From Bacteroidota bacterium (GTDB taxonomy: Bacteria; Bacteroidota; Bacteroidia; Bacteroidales; VadinHA17), in assembly GCA_030613125.1 (NCBI GenBank), contig JAUWMO010000240.1:1-5510 (forward strand): 5,510 nucleotides of DNA, in the 5' to 3' direction. This document shows, piece by piece, positions 1 to 5,510 of the stretch. Under the pieces are notes generated by a model that saw nothing but the letters and a program-made list of their open reading frames with translations, did not search any database and was not told the origin of the DNA. The translations under genes and the position numbers were made by a program. Numbering within the stretch: position 1 is the stretch's first letter; the number at the start of each line of letters is the position of its first letter.

Positions 1-673
1 CTCCTTTTCTATCCCCTGTTTCGGCATCGTAAGATACTTTTACAGGTGTACCGGACCTGTCGACTCCTGCGATAAGTTCTCCCTGGACAATCATGCCCCA
101 GGTGCCACCCTGTTTCCCGTTTGGAGACAGATAAAAAAGAAATTTCCCGGTTATGCGGTTAAAAACGGCAGGCATAGCACGTCCGGAAGGAACAAACAGC
201 TTGTTCTCAGAGGCAATTATATAACTCTGTGGTGATACACCACCGTATTATAAATCAAATACATTGTCATCAAGGTCATCATTTTTCCATATCGAAGGAG
301 AAAACCGGATTGGTCCTTCAGCGAAAAAGGTCCATTTTTCTTTTCCTGATGAACTGTTTAAAGCATAAACTTTATTGTCAACTGAAGATCCAAAGTAAAC
401 CAAACCTTTTACCGCAGAAACATGAAATGTATTATCGAAGTGCATTCTTTGCATTTCTTCTGCCGGCAGGCTCCAGGCAGGTTCCGGAGCATGAACCGGA
501 ATATAGGTCCAGTTCAGAAAGAGTTCGGAAGGGATTTCTTCGGTGGTTGCTCCGCTTCTGGTTCCATCATGCCGGTATGTTTGCCATCCCTGTTCGGGAT
601 CAAACCTTGTGCAACCGATAGTGCCAAAAATGATTGTGATAGCAAGAACGATTATTGTCTTATAATACTTCAT
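1..673 (-). pseudogene. PQQ-like beta-propeller lipoprotein, disrupted, runs off left edge
   Basis: The first 141 codons encode a lipoprotein signal (hydrophobic stretch about residues 6-20, GTIGC with candidate lipidated Cys21) and the start of a PQQ-type beta-propeller: GWQTYRHDGTRSG at 29-41, VYFGSSVDNKVYALNSSSGK at 92-111, then WTFFAEGPIRFSPSIWK. These match my memory of BamB-like propeller proteins, which are envelope scaffolds and need not bind PQQ. A TAA at 248-250 stops the frame, yet the same frame stays open for 82 more codons to the window edge. Those codons read as the same family (GVSPQSYIIASENKLFVPSG, then PAVFNRITGKFL). Propeller sequence expected between SIWK and the GVSPQ segment is absent, suggesting an internal in-frame deletion. 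I chose the ATG at 673 because AGGT lies 6 bases upstream; the ATG at 706 has no such site and would add 11 charged residues before the signal. The gene is probably non-functional, though sequencing or assembly error is possible. Confidence 0.8.
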
Positions 674-715
674 TTTGTGACCTGATTTTGAGTGTTTTGT
701 TTTCATGTGAAAGTT

Positions 716-804
716 TTCATCCCATCAGGGATGATTAGAAAATAGCCCGGTAATTTATTGCCGGGAAAATTTACACCATTAATAGTTTGTCCTGTAGGGA
801 CAAT
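716..804. repeat. Three-hairpin REP/BIME-like intergenic element
   Basis: Three short inverted repeats stand in a row between the ABC ATPase and the lipoprotein gene. They are CATCCC-ATCA-GGGATG at 718-733 (6 bp stem), CCCGGTAA-TTTA-TTGCCGGG at 746-765 (8 bp stem with one G-T wobble on the plus strand) and TTGTCC-TGTAG-GGACAA at 787-803 (6 bp stem). The arms are conserved around small loops, and the spacing is about 12 and 21 bases. None is followed by a convincing T-run in the direction of the neighbouring genes; the central one has only TATTTTCT. A dispersed palindromic repeat therefore fits better than a dedicated terminator, although the hairpins could still attenuate transcription or protect the upstream mRNA end. 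Confidence 0.6.
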
Positions 805-818
805 TGAAATTATAAGGT

Positions 819-1475
819 TTATTGCACAATCTCTCCTTTACTCAAATAAAAAATACGATCGGCAAATTGATCTGCGTCCTTACCGTGAGTCACAAAAATA
901 ACGGTACCTCCGGTTTGATGATATTCTTTAAGAATTCTAATCACTTCCCGGGAATTATCCGGATCAAGATTACCTGTTGGTTCATCGGCCAGGATTATTT
1001 TTGGTTGATGGATCAGGGCCCTGGCCAGGGCAACCCGTTGGCGTTCACCGGCACTGAGCTCTGAAGGTTTATGCAGGATGCGATCTGATATACCGAGTTG
1101 GGCTGCCAGTTCTGTTGCTTTACGCTGTCTGGCTCCATTACTACCCAGTCCGGCAGCAAGCATAATATTTTCCAGAACATTTAAATACGGAATGAGATAA
1201 AACATTTGAAAAACGAAACCGATATTGGATGCTCTGAATTTTGTCCGCTCAAACTCATTCAAGAGATAAATGTCTTCATTTTCAACATTAACAACGCCTG
1301 AAGAAGGTTGTAACATTCCTCCAATACTAAGTAACAAAGTTGTCTTACCACTTCCGCTTGGCCCCCTGATAATAATAAATTCACTTTTATTTACATGCAA
1401 GTCAATATTTTTCAGTGCCTCCACCTGTTTCGGGGGTGATCCGAATATTTTACTGACCTTATCAAGATGAATCAT
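819..1475 (-). CDS. LolD/MacB-type ABC transporter ATP-binding protein
   Basis: This is a 218-residue cytoplasmic ATPase, a normal length for a LolD-like subunit. All nucleotide-binding motifs are present: Walker A GPSGSGKTT at 38-46, Q-loop Gln90 in FVFQ, signature LSAGE at 140-144, Walker B ILADE at 161-165, D-loop GNLD at 168-171 and switch His197 in VTHG. GNLD after Walker B and the compact size are typical of the LolD/MacB/FtsE group, whose ATPases drive FtsX-like permeases by mechanotransmission. The frame is open to 1580, but the ATG at 1475 begins the canonical MIHLDKVSKIFG start. The upstream extension would overlap the permease and has no family resemblance. The gene starts 2 bases after the permease stop, so the two are almost surely co-transcribed and translationally coupled; the upstream site is only a weak A-rich AAGAAAAGAA. 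It should energise the adjacent permease. The substrate is unknown, so no gene symbol is given. Confidence 0.95.
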   Translation of the reverse strand: MIHLDKVSKIFGSPPKQVEALKNIDLHVNKSEFIIIRGPSGSGKTTLLLSIGGMLQPSSGVVNVENEDIYLLNEFERTKFRASNIGFVFQMFYLIPYLNVLENIMLAAGLGSNGARQRKATELAAQLGISDRILHKPSELSAGERQRVALARALIHQPKIILADEPTGNLDPDNSREVIRILKEYHQTGGTVIFVTHGKDADQFADRIFYLSKGEIVQ

Positions 1476-1477
1476 AG

Positions 1478-2623
1478 TTATTCTTTTCTTAATGTTATCG
1501 CCGGATCTTTCATTATTGCACTCAATGTAGGCAAAAAAGCTGCAAATGCTGAAAAGACAGGAGCTGCAATTATTGACCAAATCAATAATGAATAAATGGG
1601 TTTCAGTGAATCAGCAGTAATTTTGAAAATTCCCGTACCAAATTTTAAAGCCAGTATGGTTCCGGTTGCATAACCAATAATCGCACCCAATAATCCAATC
1701 ATCAGAGCTTTCCATATAAAAAGTGCAAAGATTCTCACTCCGCTATGACCAATTGCACGTAATATGCCGATTTCCTTTTGTCTTTCTCTCACATTTATCA
1801 TCGTAAGCACTCCTATCCATATAACAATTACGATTATCACAAAGATGGTAATAACAGCAAAATATTCTTCAATCATATGTCTTTGCCGTTCGCGGGCATT
1901 TGCAATTGTTGTATTCATAATTACTTTCGCTTCAGGAAGAACCTGGTCTAATTGTTCCCGTAATATTTCCAGGGGATCATTTTCATCGGGTGAAACACAA
2001 AGACAATTGAGTGCCATAATCTCATTTATTTTCCCTTTAAAACCAATCAAATCCTGGAACTCTGATAGTGCACCATAAATTCTTATATCATCTATACTTC
2101 CGGTTTCGGAAAGAGTTTTATTTACCTTAAAGTATCTGTTAAAAATTTTGATTGAGTCTTCCTGGCGAATTTGCATATCTTTTGCCAACTCATACCCTAC
2201 ATATACAGTTCCTGGCTCAATACTAAAGATCATAGCGGTTTTTTTCTTTTCCGAGGGTTCAATCTCCGGTGCAATACCGGTGAGAACCACCTCTTTATTG
2301 TTCCAAATTATTTTTTTATGTAAGGTCGCGGTCAAATGAGCAAAGGAATAATCCTTAAATTCCCAAAACCGGTTAATATAATCTTCGGGCATGGTAAGGT
2401 CTGAATAACCTTCTGTCCAGAATTTATTCATATCGGTTTCCCCGGGGATAATCCGCAGATTAAACCCCATATCACGTGTCAGACGTATGGTCTCCTTTTT
2501 TGATGCATCATTTGCCGTAAAAAACGATACAAAAAACGCCACAGCAATAGTTACAGCCAATAAGGCAAGAACGAAATTTAGTTTTCGATGAAGAATTTCT
2601 TTATATATAAGTTTAATTAACAT
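1478..2623 (-). CDS. FtsX/MacB-like ABC transporter permease
   Basis: This 381-residue inner-membrane protein has the four-helix topology of FtsX/LolC/MacB permeases. TM1 spans about 15-35, a periplasmic domain of roughly 215 residues spans 37-253, and TM2-TM4 lie near 254-276, 296-328 and 344-366. The cytoplasmic loop after TM2 carries INVRERQKEIGILRAIG (276-292), the hallmark coupling segment of FtsX-type permeases, and the C-terminus DPAITLRKE resembles the MacB/LolC ending. The ATPase follows after 2 bases. Members of this group use ATP hydrolysis in the cytoplasm to move their periplasmic domains, extracting lipoproteins, expelling periplasmic substrates or activating envelope hydrolases. 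The periplasmic part has two cysteines (Cys207 and Cys209 in LNCLCV). No HlyD-like adaptor or TolC-like channel gene is present in the window, so a classical MacAB efflux pump is not supported. The ATG at 2623 has no clear Shine-Dalgarno site, common in Bacteroidota, and gives a good positive-inside N-terminus. Confidence 0.93.
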   Translation of the reverse strand: MLIKLIYKEILHRKLNFVLALLAVTIAVAFFVSFFTANDASKKETIRLTRDMGFNLRIIPGETDMNKFWTEGYSDLTMPEDYINRFWEFKDYSFAHLTATLHKKIIWNNKEVVLTGIAPEIEPSEKKKTAMIFSIEPGTVYVGYELAKDMQIRQEDSIKIFNRYFKVNKTLSETGSIDDIRIYGALSEFQDLIGFKGKINEIMALNCLCVSPDENDPLEILREQLDQVLPEAKVIMNTTIANARERQRHMIEEYFAVITIFVIIVIVIWIGVLTMINVRERQKEIGILRAIGHSGVRIFALFIWKALMIGLLGAIIGYATGTILALKFGTGIFKITADSLKPIYSLLIWSIIAAPVFSAFAAFLPTLSAIMKDPAITLRKE

Positions 2624-2670
2624 AAATTGTAACGGTATAATTGTTATAGGTTATATATTAAAGGTTATAA
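2624..2670 (-). promoter_or_regulatory. Possible promoter/operator upstream of the ABC pair
   Basis: Just upstream of the permease start the AT-rich leader contains two exact copies of AGGTTATA (2648-2655 and 2662-2669; TATAACCT on the transcribed strand) separated by 6 bases. The TATAAC cores could be -10-like elements, or the pair could be a direct-repeat binding site. The preceding gene ends 226 bases away with repeats in between, so a separate promoter for the ABC pair is reasonable. No convincing -33/-35 element was found, and the assignment is weak. Confidence 0.25.
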
Positions 2671-2673
2671 GAA

Positions 2674-2691
2674 GTTTCAAGTTTCAAGTTT
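2674..2691. repeat. GTTTCAA heptad tandem repeat
   Basis: GTTTCAA occurs twice in tandem followed by a partial GTTT (AAACTTGAAACTTGAAAC on the minus strand). Short heptad arrays of this composition sit in non-coding spacers. They resemble, on the opposite strand, the CTGYAAC heptads flanking the nearby palindrome. No function can be assigned. Confidence 0.6.
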
Positions 2692-2753
2692 ATTCATTTA
2701 TTTTCCCAGTTATTTTCAATATTAAACTAATTTACAGTCAAAATTTCACAAAT

Positions 2754-2834
2754 CTGCAACCCCGCCCGAACGATTAGTGTCCTCCCCGTCCGTACCGGCA
2801 CGGGCGGACAGTCGGGCGGGCTGTAACCTGCAAC
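2754..2834. repeat. GC-rich nested palindrome flanked by CTGYAAC heptads
   Basis: A 60-base GC-rich block sits in an otherwise AT-rich spacer. It folds into a nested hairpin: outer CCCGCCCGA (2761-2769) with TCGGGCGGG (2812-2820), then TGTCC (2778-2782) with GGACA (2806-2810), then CCCGT (2785-2789) with ACGGG (2800-2804), and a small CCG-TAC-CGG tip at 2790-2798. CTGCAAC flanks it at 2754-2760, and CTGTAAC plus CTGCAAC flank it at 2821-2834, as if the block had entered a heptad array or been flanked by a duplicated target. It lies 30 bases past the stop of the 402-residue gene and could end or stabilise that transcript. The lack of a T-run argues against a classical terminator. Confidence 0.7.
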
Positions 2835-2849
2835 ATCATTAATACTTCA

Positions 2850-4058
2850 TTATCTCTTTTGTTTTACTTTTTTACGTTTATGTCTTAAAAACAGAAAAAC
2901 ACCTGCAATCAAAACAGCAAGCAAAATTCCTACAAATCCCAATAAAATTGTTCTGAAAACCAGGTTATTCTTAATTGGTGTTGTTTGGAAAAAAGATTTC
3001 CGTATGTCGGAAGCTGAAATCCTTTGAACATCCTGAGAACTTTTTTCAATCTCAAATTTTCCTTCGGTATATCCTAAAAGGTTATCTTCTACAGGATTCA
3101 ATGGGTTTTCAGATATTGTTTTTACTGAAAGTATCTGGCTCATTTCAGCTCTGACCAATGGACTTTCGACATCGAAGCCAAGAAATTGTGCCAGTTCAGA
3201 TTGTACTGAAGGTTCCCATCGCAGGGGGAGCATCCTTCCCAATATCCAGAAGTGATCCAGTCCGCATTCACAATCAGCACCAACAACGGTAAGCAGATTA
3301 AATACTTTCCTTTTGGTGATCTGATCACCCTTTAAAACCGGTCCCATTATTCTTCCTCTTCCATAAATAATGGCAACAAAAGGCTCAATGGATTCTTCTG
3401 CCTTGATACCCAGGCTCATGAGGAGGATCCTTTCTTCATATGCTTTTTTATGTGGGATAATTAGAATGCCCGGGGGAGAATTTACCACCTTTGGCATTTG
3501 ATCCAATGTTTTGGAAATTTCCATGACCGCTTCATTTGCGTAGCCTATGGCATATTTGTTTTCTGGTGTATTTTTCCCTTCAACTACCAAAACCACACAA
3601 TACGACTGGAGAAGCTGGTCGATAATGGATTTGCGAAATGTAGAGGAAACAAGATTTTCCAGTAATAGCCATACCGATTCATTATAAGATCGTCCCGGGT
3701 AACTAAATGAACAGATCATGGATTCTCCTTCCGGGAAAACAAACAGAGCCGACGGAAAAGATTGGATATTATATTTGTCAAGATAGTAAAGTGTTACGGA
3801 ATCGTTTTCCTCGTCGACATTGACTAATTTAAGTTTAACATTCGTTTCATTAAGAAGGGCAAAGGATAATTTTTTAATTGTAGAAATATTTTCTTCGGGC
3901 ATATCGGATCTTGTAAAAATATAGATATGATATGGCATGGAGCCAATATCAGAGAAGCCTATTTCACGGATGGTGTAGCGGCAGGCAGAGGTATTTAAAG
4001 GATAAAAGAATCCGATTAGAAAAGCAATAAATAGAGCTTCACAAGATGACCTGTTCAT
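2850..4058 (-). CDS. Exported, membrane-anchored protein with thioredoxin-like fold, unknown function
   Basis: I do not recognise a named family. The 402-residue product begins with a signal peptide (hydrophobic 8-25, ending TSAC), so Cys26 would be the mature N-terminus or a non-canonical lipidation site. Residues 42-120 alternate strand and helix and contain YNIQSFPSALFVFPEG (96-110), where Pro102 sits like the cis-proline of thioredoxin folds. There is no CxxC, so redox activity is unlikely. A second alpha/beta part (about 152-310) contains IYGRGRIMGP (231-240), the Cys-Glu-Cys segment VGADCECGLD (259-268) and GRMLPLRWEP (274-283). I recall similar segments in uncharacterised proteins encoded near ABC transporters, but cannot verify this here. 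One TM helix (about 369-391) followed by a Lys/Arg-rich tail anchors the C-terminus, leaving most of the protein periplasmic. It precedes the ABC pair in the same orientation, suggesting a partner role. The start at 4058 is preceded by an in-frame TAA; AAGGA abuts the ATG too closely to be a normal ribosome site. Confidence 0.85.
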   Translation of the reverse strand: MNRSSCEALFIAFLIGFFYPLNTSACRYTIREIGFSDIGSMPYHIYIFTRSDMPEENISTIKKLSFALLNETNVKLKLVNVDEENDSVTLYYLDKYNIQSFPSALFVFPEGESMICSFSYPGRSYNESVWLLLENLVSSTFRKSIIDQLLQSYCVVLVVEGKNTPENKYAIGYANEAVMEISKTLDQMPKVVNSPPGILIIPHKKAYEERILLMSLGIKAEESIEPFVAIIYGRGRIMGPVLKGDQITKRKVFNLLTVVGADCECGLDHFWILGRMLPLRWEPSVQSELAQFLGFDVESPLVRAEMSQILSVKTISENPLNPVEDNLLGYTEGKFEIEKSSQDVQRISASDIRKSFFQTTPIKNNLVFRTILLGFVGILLAVLIAGVFLFLRHKRKKVKQKR

Positions 4059-4201
4059 TCCTTAAAAATAAAGGTTTATTGTATAAGATGAAAATTAATC
4101 TCTAGTCTTCTTCTTCCCTGTAGCATCCACGAATCCAGTGAATATTAAAATCTAACCTACTCGGCATTTACTCTTCTGATCACTAAGATGTTCAAATTTT
4201 T

Positions 4202-5161
4202 TTACCCTTTCTTAACAATTCCCCAACCTGTTTCTATAACCGGCTCCTCAGTGCCTTTCTCGGCCAATTTAGCGTAAAGACCTGGTCGCCTAGCCCGGAG
4301 ATAGCGCCTGCCAGGGGAATCAGCTATCTTCTCAGGGGTACATAACCCAACGACAACATCATCCCCCAATGTATTACATTCGGCAATGATTTCACCATAA
4401 GGATCGATAATCATTGCATTACCATTTCTGATTTGGTCATCATCTACGCCGATAGGATTGGTAAATACTGCGTAAACGCCATTCTCGTAAGCACGGGTTG
4501 GTAACCATTTCATAAGCCACCCCCGTCCTTTGGGTCCCATGAATTCCTGGCGTAAACGAACAGGATCACGGTCCCTGTTATCCCAAAGTGCCTTATCTAT
4601 CCAACCTCTTCCCGGCATAGAGGATGGCAGACAGCAGGTCACATGGGGCATGAAGATTATTTCTGCTCCCATAAGGGTGGTAATTCTGACATTTTCGACA
4701 AGATTGTTATCATAACAGATAAGAATTCCACACTTTATGCCATCCAGGTCAAAGACACAATATTCATTTCCATTTGTTAAGTGCTTGTTGATAAAAGCAT
4801 GAAGCTTCCTGTGTTTTGCCACTAATCCATCTTTGTTCACACAGACATATGTGTTGTATATGTTATTATTTTCATCCTTCTCAACCAAGCCTGCAAGAAT
4901 GAATATCTTGAATTCCTTTGCCATATGAATCAGTTTGCTTGTACTAGCGCCATCAGGCACATATTCGGCCAGCTCAAACAATTGTGGTTTGGAAAGATTA
5001 CGAACAAAGGTGTAGGCAGTAATACATCCTTCATGAAAACTCACCACCTCTGCTCCCTGCTCTACAGCTTTACGAAGCAATTTTTTCATTGCCGAAAAGT
5101 TATATGCTTTGTCACCATTACGGTTTTCAAATTGTGCTGCACCAATACGAATATTTCGCAT
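4202..5161 (-). CDS. Carbon-nitrogen hydrolase, nitrilase superfamily
   Basis: This 319-residue soluble enzyme has the nitrilase-superfamily triad: Glu44 in SFHEGC, Lys119 in KHRKLH and nucleophile Cys149 in LICYDNN. Glu133 in GNEYC is a candidate for the fourth active-site acid. The N-terminus IRIGAAQFENRNGD and the NPIG (235-238) to IIDPYGEIIAE (251-261) region are also typical. Such enzymes hydrolyse amides, N-carbamoyl compounds or nitriles through a thioester intermediate. The aliphatic amidase, N-carbamoylase/beta-ureidopropionase-like and omega-amidase groups cannot be separated by eye. After the nucleophile, residues 174-222 form a longer Trp- and Arg-rich segment (CCLPSSMPGRGW, ALWDNRDRDP, GPKGRGWLMKWLP) than in short members. 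It probably shapes the substrate pocket or oligomer interface. The start at 5161 is well supported by AGGAA at 5168-5172, about 7-8 bases upstream. The gene lies 143 bases upstream of the anchored-protein gene with no clear terminator between them, so co-transcription is possible but not shown. Confidence 0.93.
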   Translation of the reverse strand: MRNIRIGAAQFENRNGDKAYNFSAMKKLLRKAVEQGAEVVSFHEGCITAYTFVRNLSKPQLFELAEYVPDGASTSKLIHMAKEFKIFILAGLVEKDENNNIYNTYVCVNKDGLVAKHRKLHAFINKHLTNGNEYCVFDLDGIKCGILICYDNNLVENVRITTLMGAEIIFMPHVTCCLPSSMPGRGWIDKALWDNRDRDPVRLRQEFMGPKGRGWLMKWLPTRAYENGVYAVFTNPIGVDDDQIRNGNAMIIDPYGEIIAECNTLGDDVVVGLCTPEKIADSPGRRYLRARRPGLYAKLAEKGTEEPVIETGWGIVKKG

Positions 5162-5167
5162 AATTAT

Positions 5168-5173
5168 TTCCTG
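5168..5173 (-). promoter_or_regulatory. Ribosome-binding site of the nitrilase gene
   Basis: CAGGAA on the minus strand lies about 8 bases before the ATG at 5161. It is the clearest Shine-Dalgarno-like site in the window and fixes the start. The AT-rich stretch upstream (5174-5220, including TATAAAAT at 5180-5187) may contain the promoter, but I could not pair it with an upstream element. Confidence 0.5.
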
Positions 5174-5250
5174 TAATAATTATTTTATACCATTATTATT
5201 GAATATTTTTTACATATAAAATATTTGACAGTTTTAGTTGTGGCTTTTTC

Positions 5251-5510
5251 TTAATCAGGATACTTTCCATCTGTTACTTTGATAATCTTAAATATCGCTG
5301 GTACGTAATCAGAGAAATATTTACTATCATTATAAATATCCGTATCAATTCCTACTTCTAAAATTATATAATCATTAACTTAAATTTGTTCTCTAACGCC
5401 TAACTTAATTAATCCATCAATAAGCCCGTTTAACCGCTCTTCCTGATTTTCTTTTGGATGAGTACATATCTTCTCAATTCCAGGCACTTTCTCATTTACT
5501 ATTTCAAGAT
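5251..5510 (-). pseudogene. C-terminal remnant of an unidentified protein with in-frame stop
   Basis: On the minus strand one frame enters from the right edge and reads 42 coding-like codons (LEIVNEKVPGIEKICTHPKE, then NGLIDGLIKLGVREQI). It meets TAA at 5380-5382, then continues in the same frame for 42 more codons (YIILEVGIDTDIYNDSKYFS, then YVPAIFKIIKVTDGKYPD) to a second TAA at 5251-5253. The lower part has no ATG, GTG or TTG codon from which it could start on its own. Both halves have the mix of charged and hydrophobic residues expected of a real protein. I do not recognise the family. The simplest reading is a decaying gene whose 5' part lies outside the window. Alternatively the upper frame ends normally at 5380 and the lower one is a chance open stretch in AT-rich DNA. 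Confidence 0.45.

Noticed and set aside
229..621. Plus-strand frame of 130 codons
   Set aside because: It lies opposite the propeller lipoprotein gene, and its His/Gln-rich then Arg-rich product has no domain signature; it is an antisense shadow.
746..765. Central hairpin as a rho-independent terminator for the ABC pair
   Set aside because: The minus-strand transcript has a C-A mismatch in the stem and only a short interrupted T-run, and it sits in a series of hairpins more like a repeat element.
1476..1580. N-terminal extension of the ABC ATPase to an upstream ATG
   Set aside because: The extra 35 residues overlap the permease gene, are Cys/Ser-rich and do not resemble an ATPase N-terminus; MIHLDKVSKIFG is the canonical start.
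1764..2078. Plus-strand frame of 104 codons with hydrophobic start
   Set aside because: It is antisense to the permease; its hydrophobicity merely mirrors the complementary coding strand.
5225..5230. TTGACA on the plus strand as a -35 box
   Set aside because: No -10-like hexamer lies 16-18 bases downstream, and no plus-strand gene follows in the window.
1..5510. Recoding of TAA as a sense codon, suggested by two internal in-frame TAA codons
   Set aside because: Four intact genes end in TAA exactly where their families should end, so TAA works as a stop in this genome.
1..5510. tRNA, rRNA, CRISPR array or insertion sequence
   Set aside because: No cloverleaf-like segment, regular spacer-repeat array, rRNA motif or transposase was seen on either strand.

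Overview
The window looks like a stretch of a Bacteroidota (or related FCB-group) chromosome. Composition is AT-rich, ribosome-binding sites are mostly weak and A-rich, all intact genes end in TAA, and the intergenic spaces carry small palindromic and heptad repeats of a kind I associate with environmental Bacteroidota. The taxonomic call rests on style, not on a marker gene. Every recognisable gene lies on the minus strand, so gene order is read from high to low coordinates.

Region by region, in transcription order. (a) 5251-5510 holds the end of a reading frame entering from outside the window. It is coding-like but broken by an in-frame TAA, probably a decayed gene. (b) 4202-5161 is an intact carbon-nitrogen hydrolase of the nitrilase superfamily with all expected catalytic residues. 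(c) 2850-4058 is an exported, C-terminally membrane-anchored protein of unknown function. It has a redox-inactive thioredoxin-like N-terminal part and a distinctive Cys-Glu-Cys segment. (d) 2624-2849 is a repeat-rich spacer with heptad repeats and a GC-rich nested palindrome. (e) 1478-2623 and 819-1475 form a tightly coupled MacB/LolCDE-type ABC pair: an FtsX-like permease followed after 2 bases by a LolD-like ATPase. (f) 716-804 is a string of three short hairpins resembling a REP/BIME-type element. (g) 1-673 is a lipoprotein of the PQQ-like beta-propeller family, interrupted by an in-frame stop and apparently missing about one and a half blades. It runs off the left edge.

How the parts may work together: the exported anchored protein, the ABC pair and the beta-propeller lipoprotein all act at the cell envelope and are co-oriented, so they may form one envelope system. 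The ABC pair is of the mechanotransmission type, which moves or releases periplasmic and lipoprotein substrates rather than importing solutes. The thioredoxin-like protein and the propeller lipoprotein would be periplasmic or outer-membrane partners. This grouping is inference from order and localisation. The propeller gene appears disabled here, so the system may be partly decayed in this genome, unless the lesions are assembly artefacts. The nitrilase is probably a separate metabolic gene.
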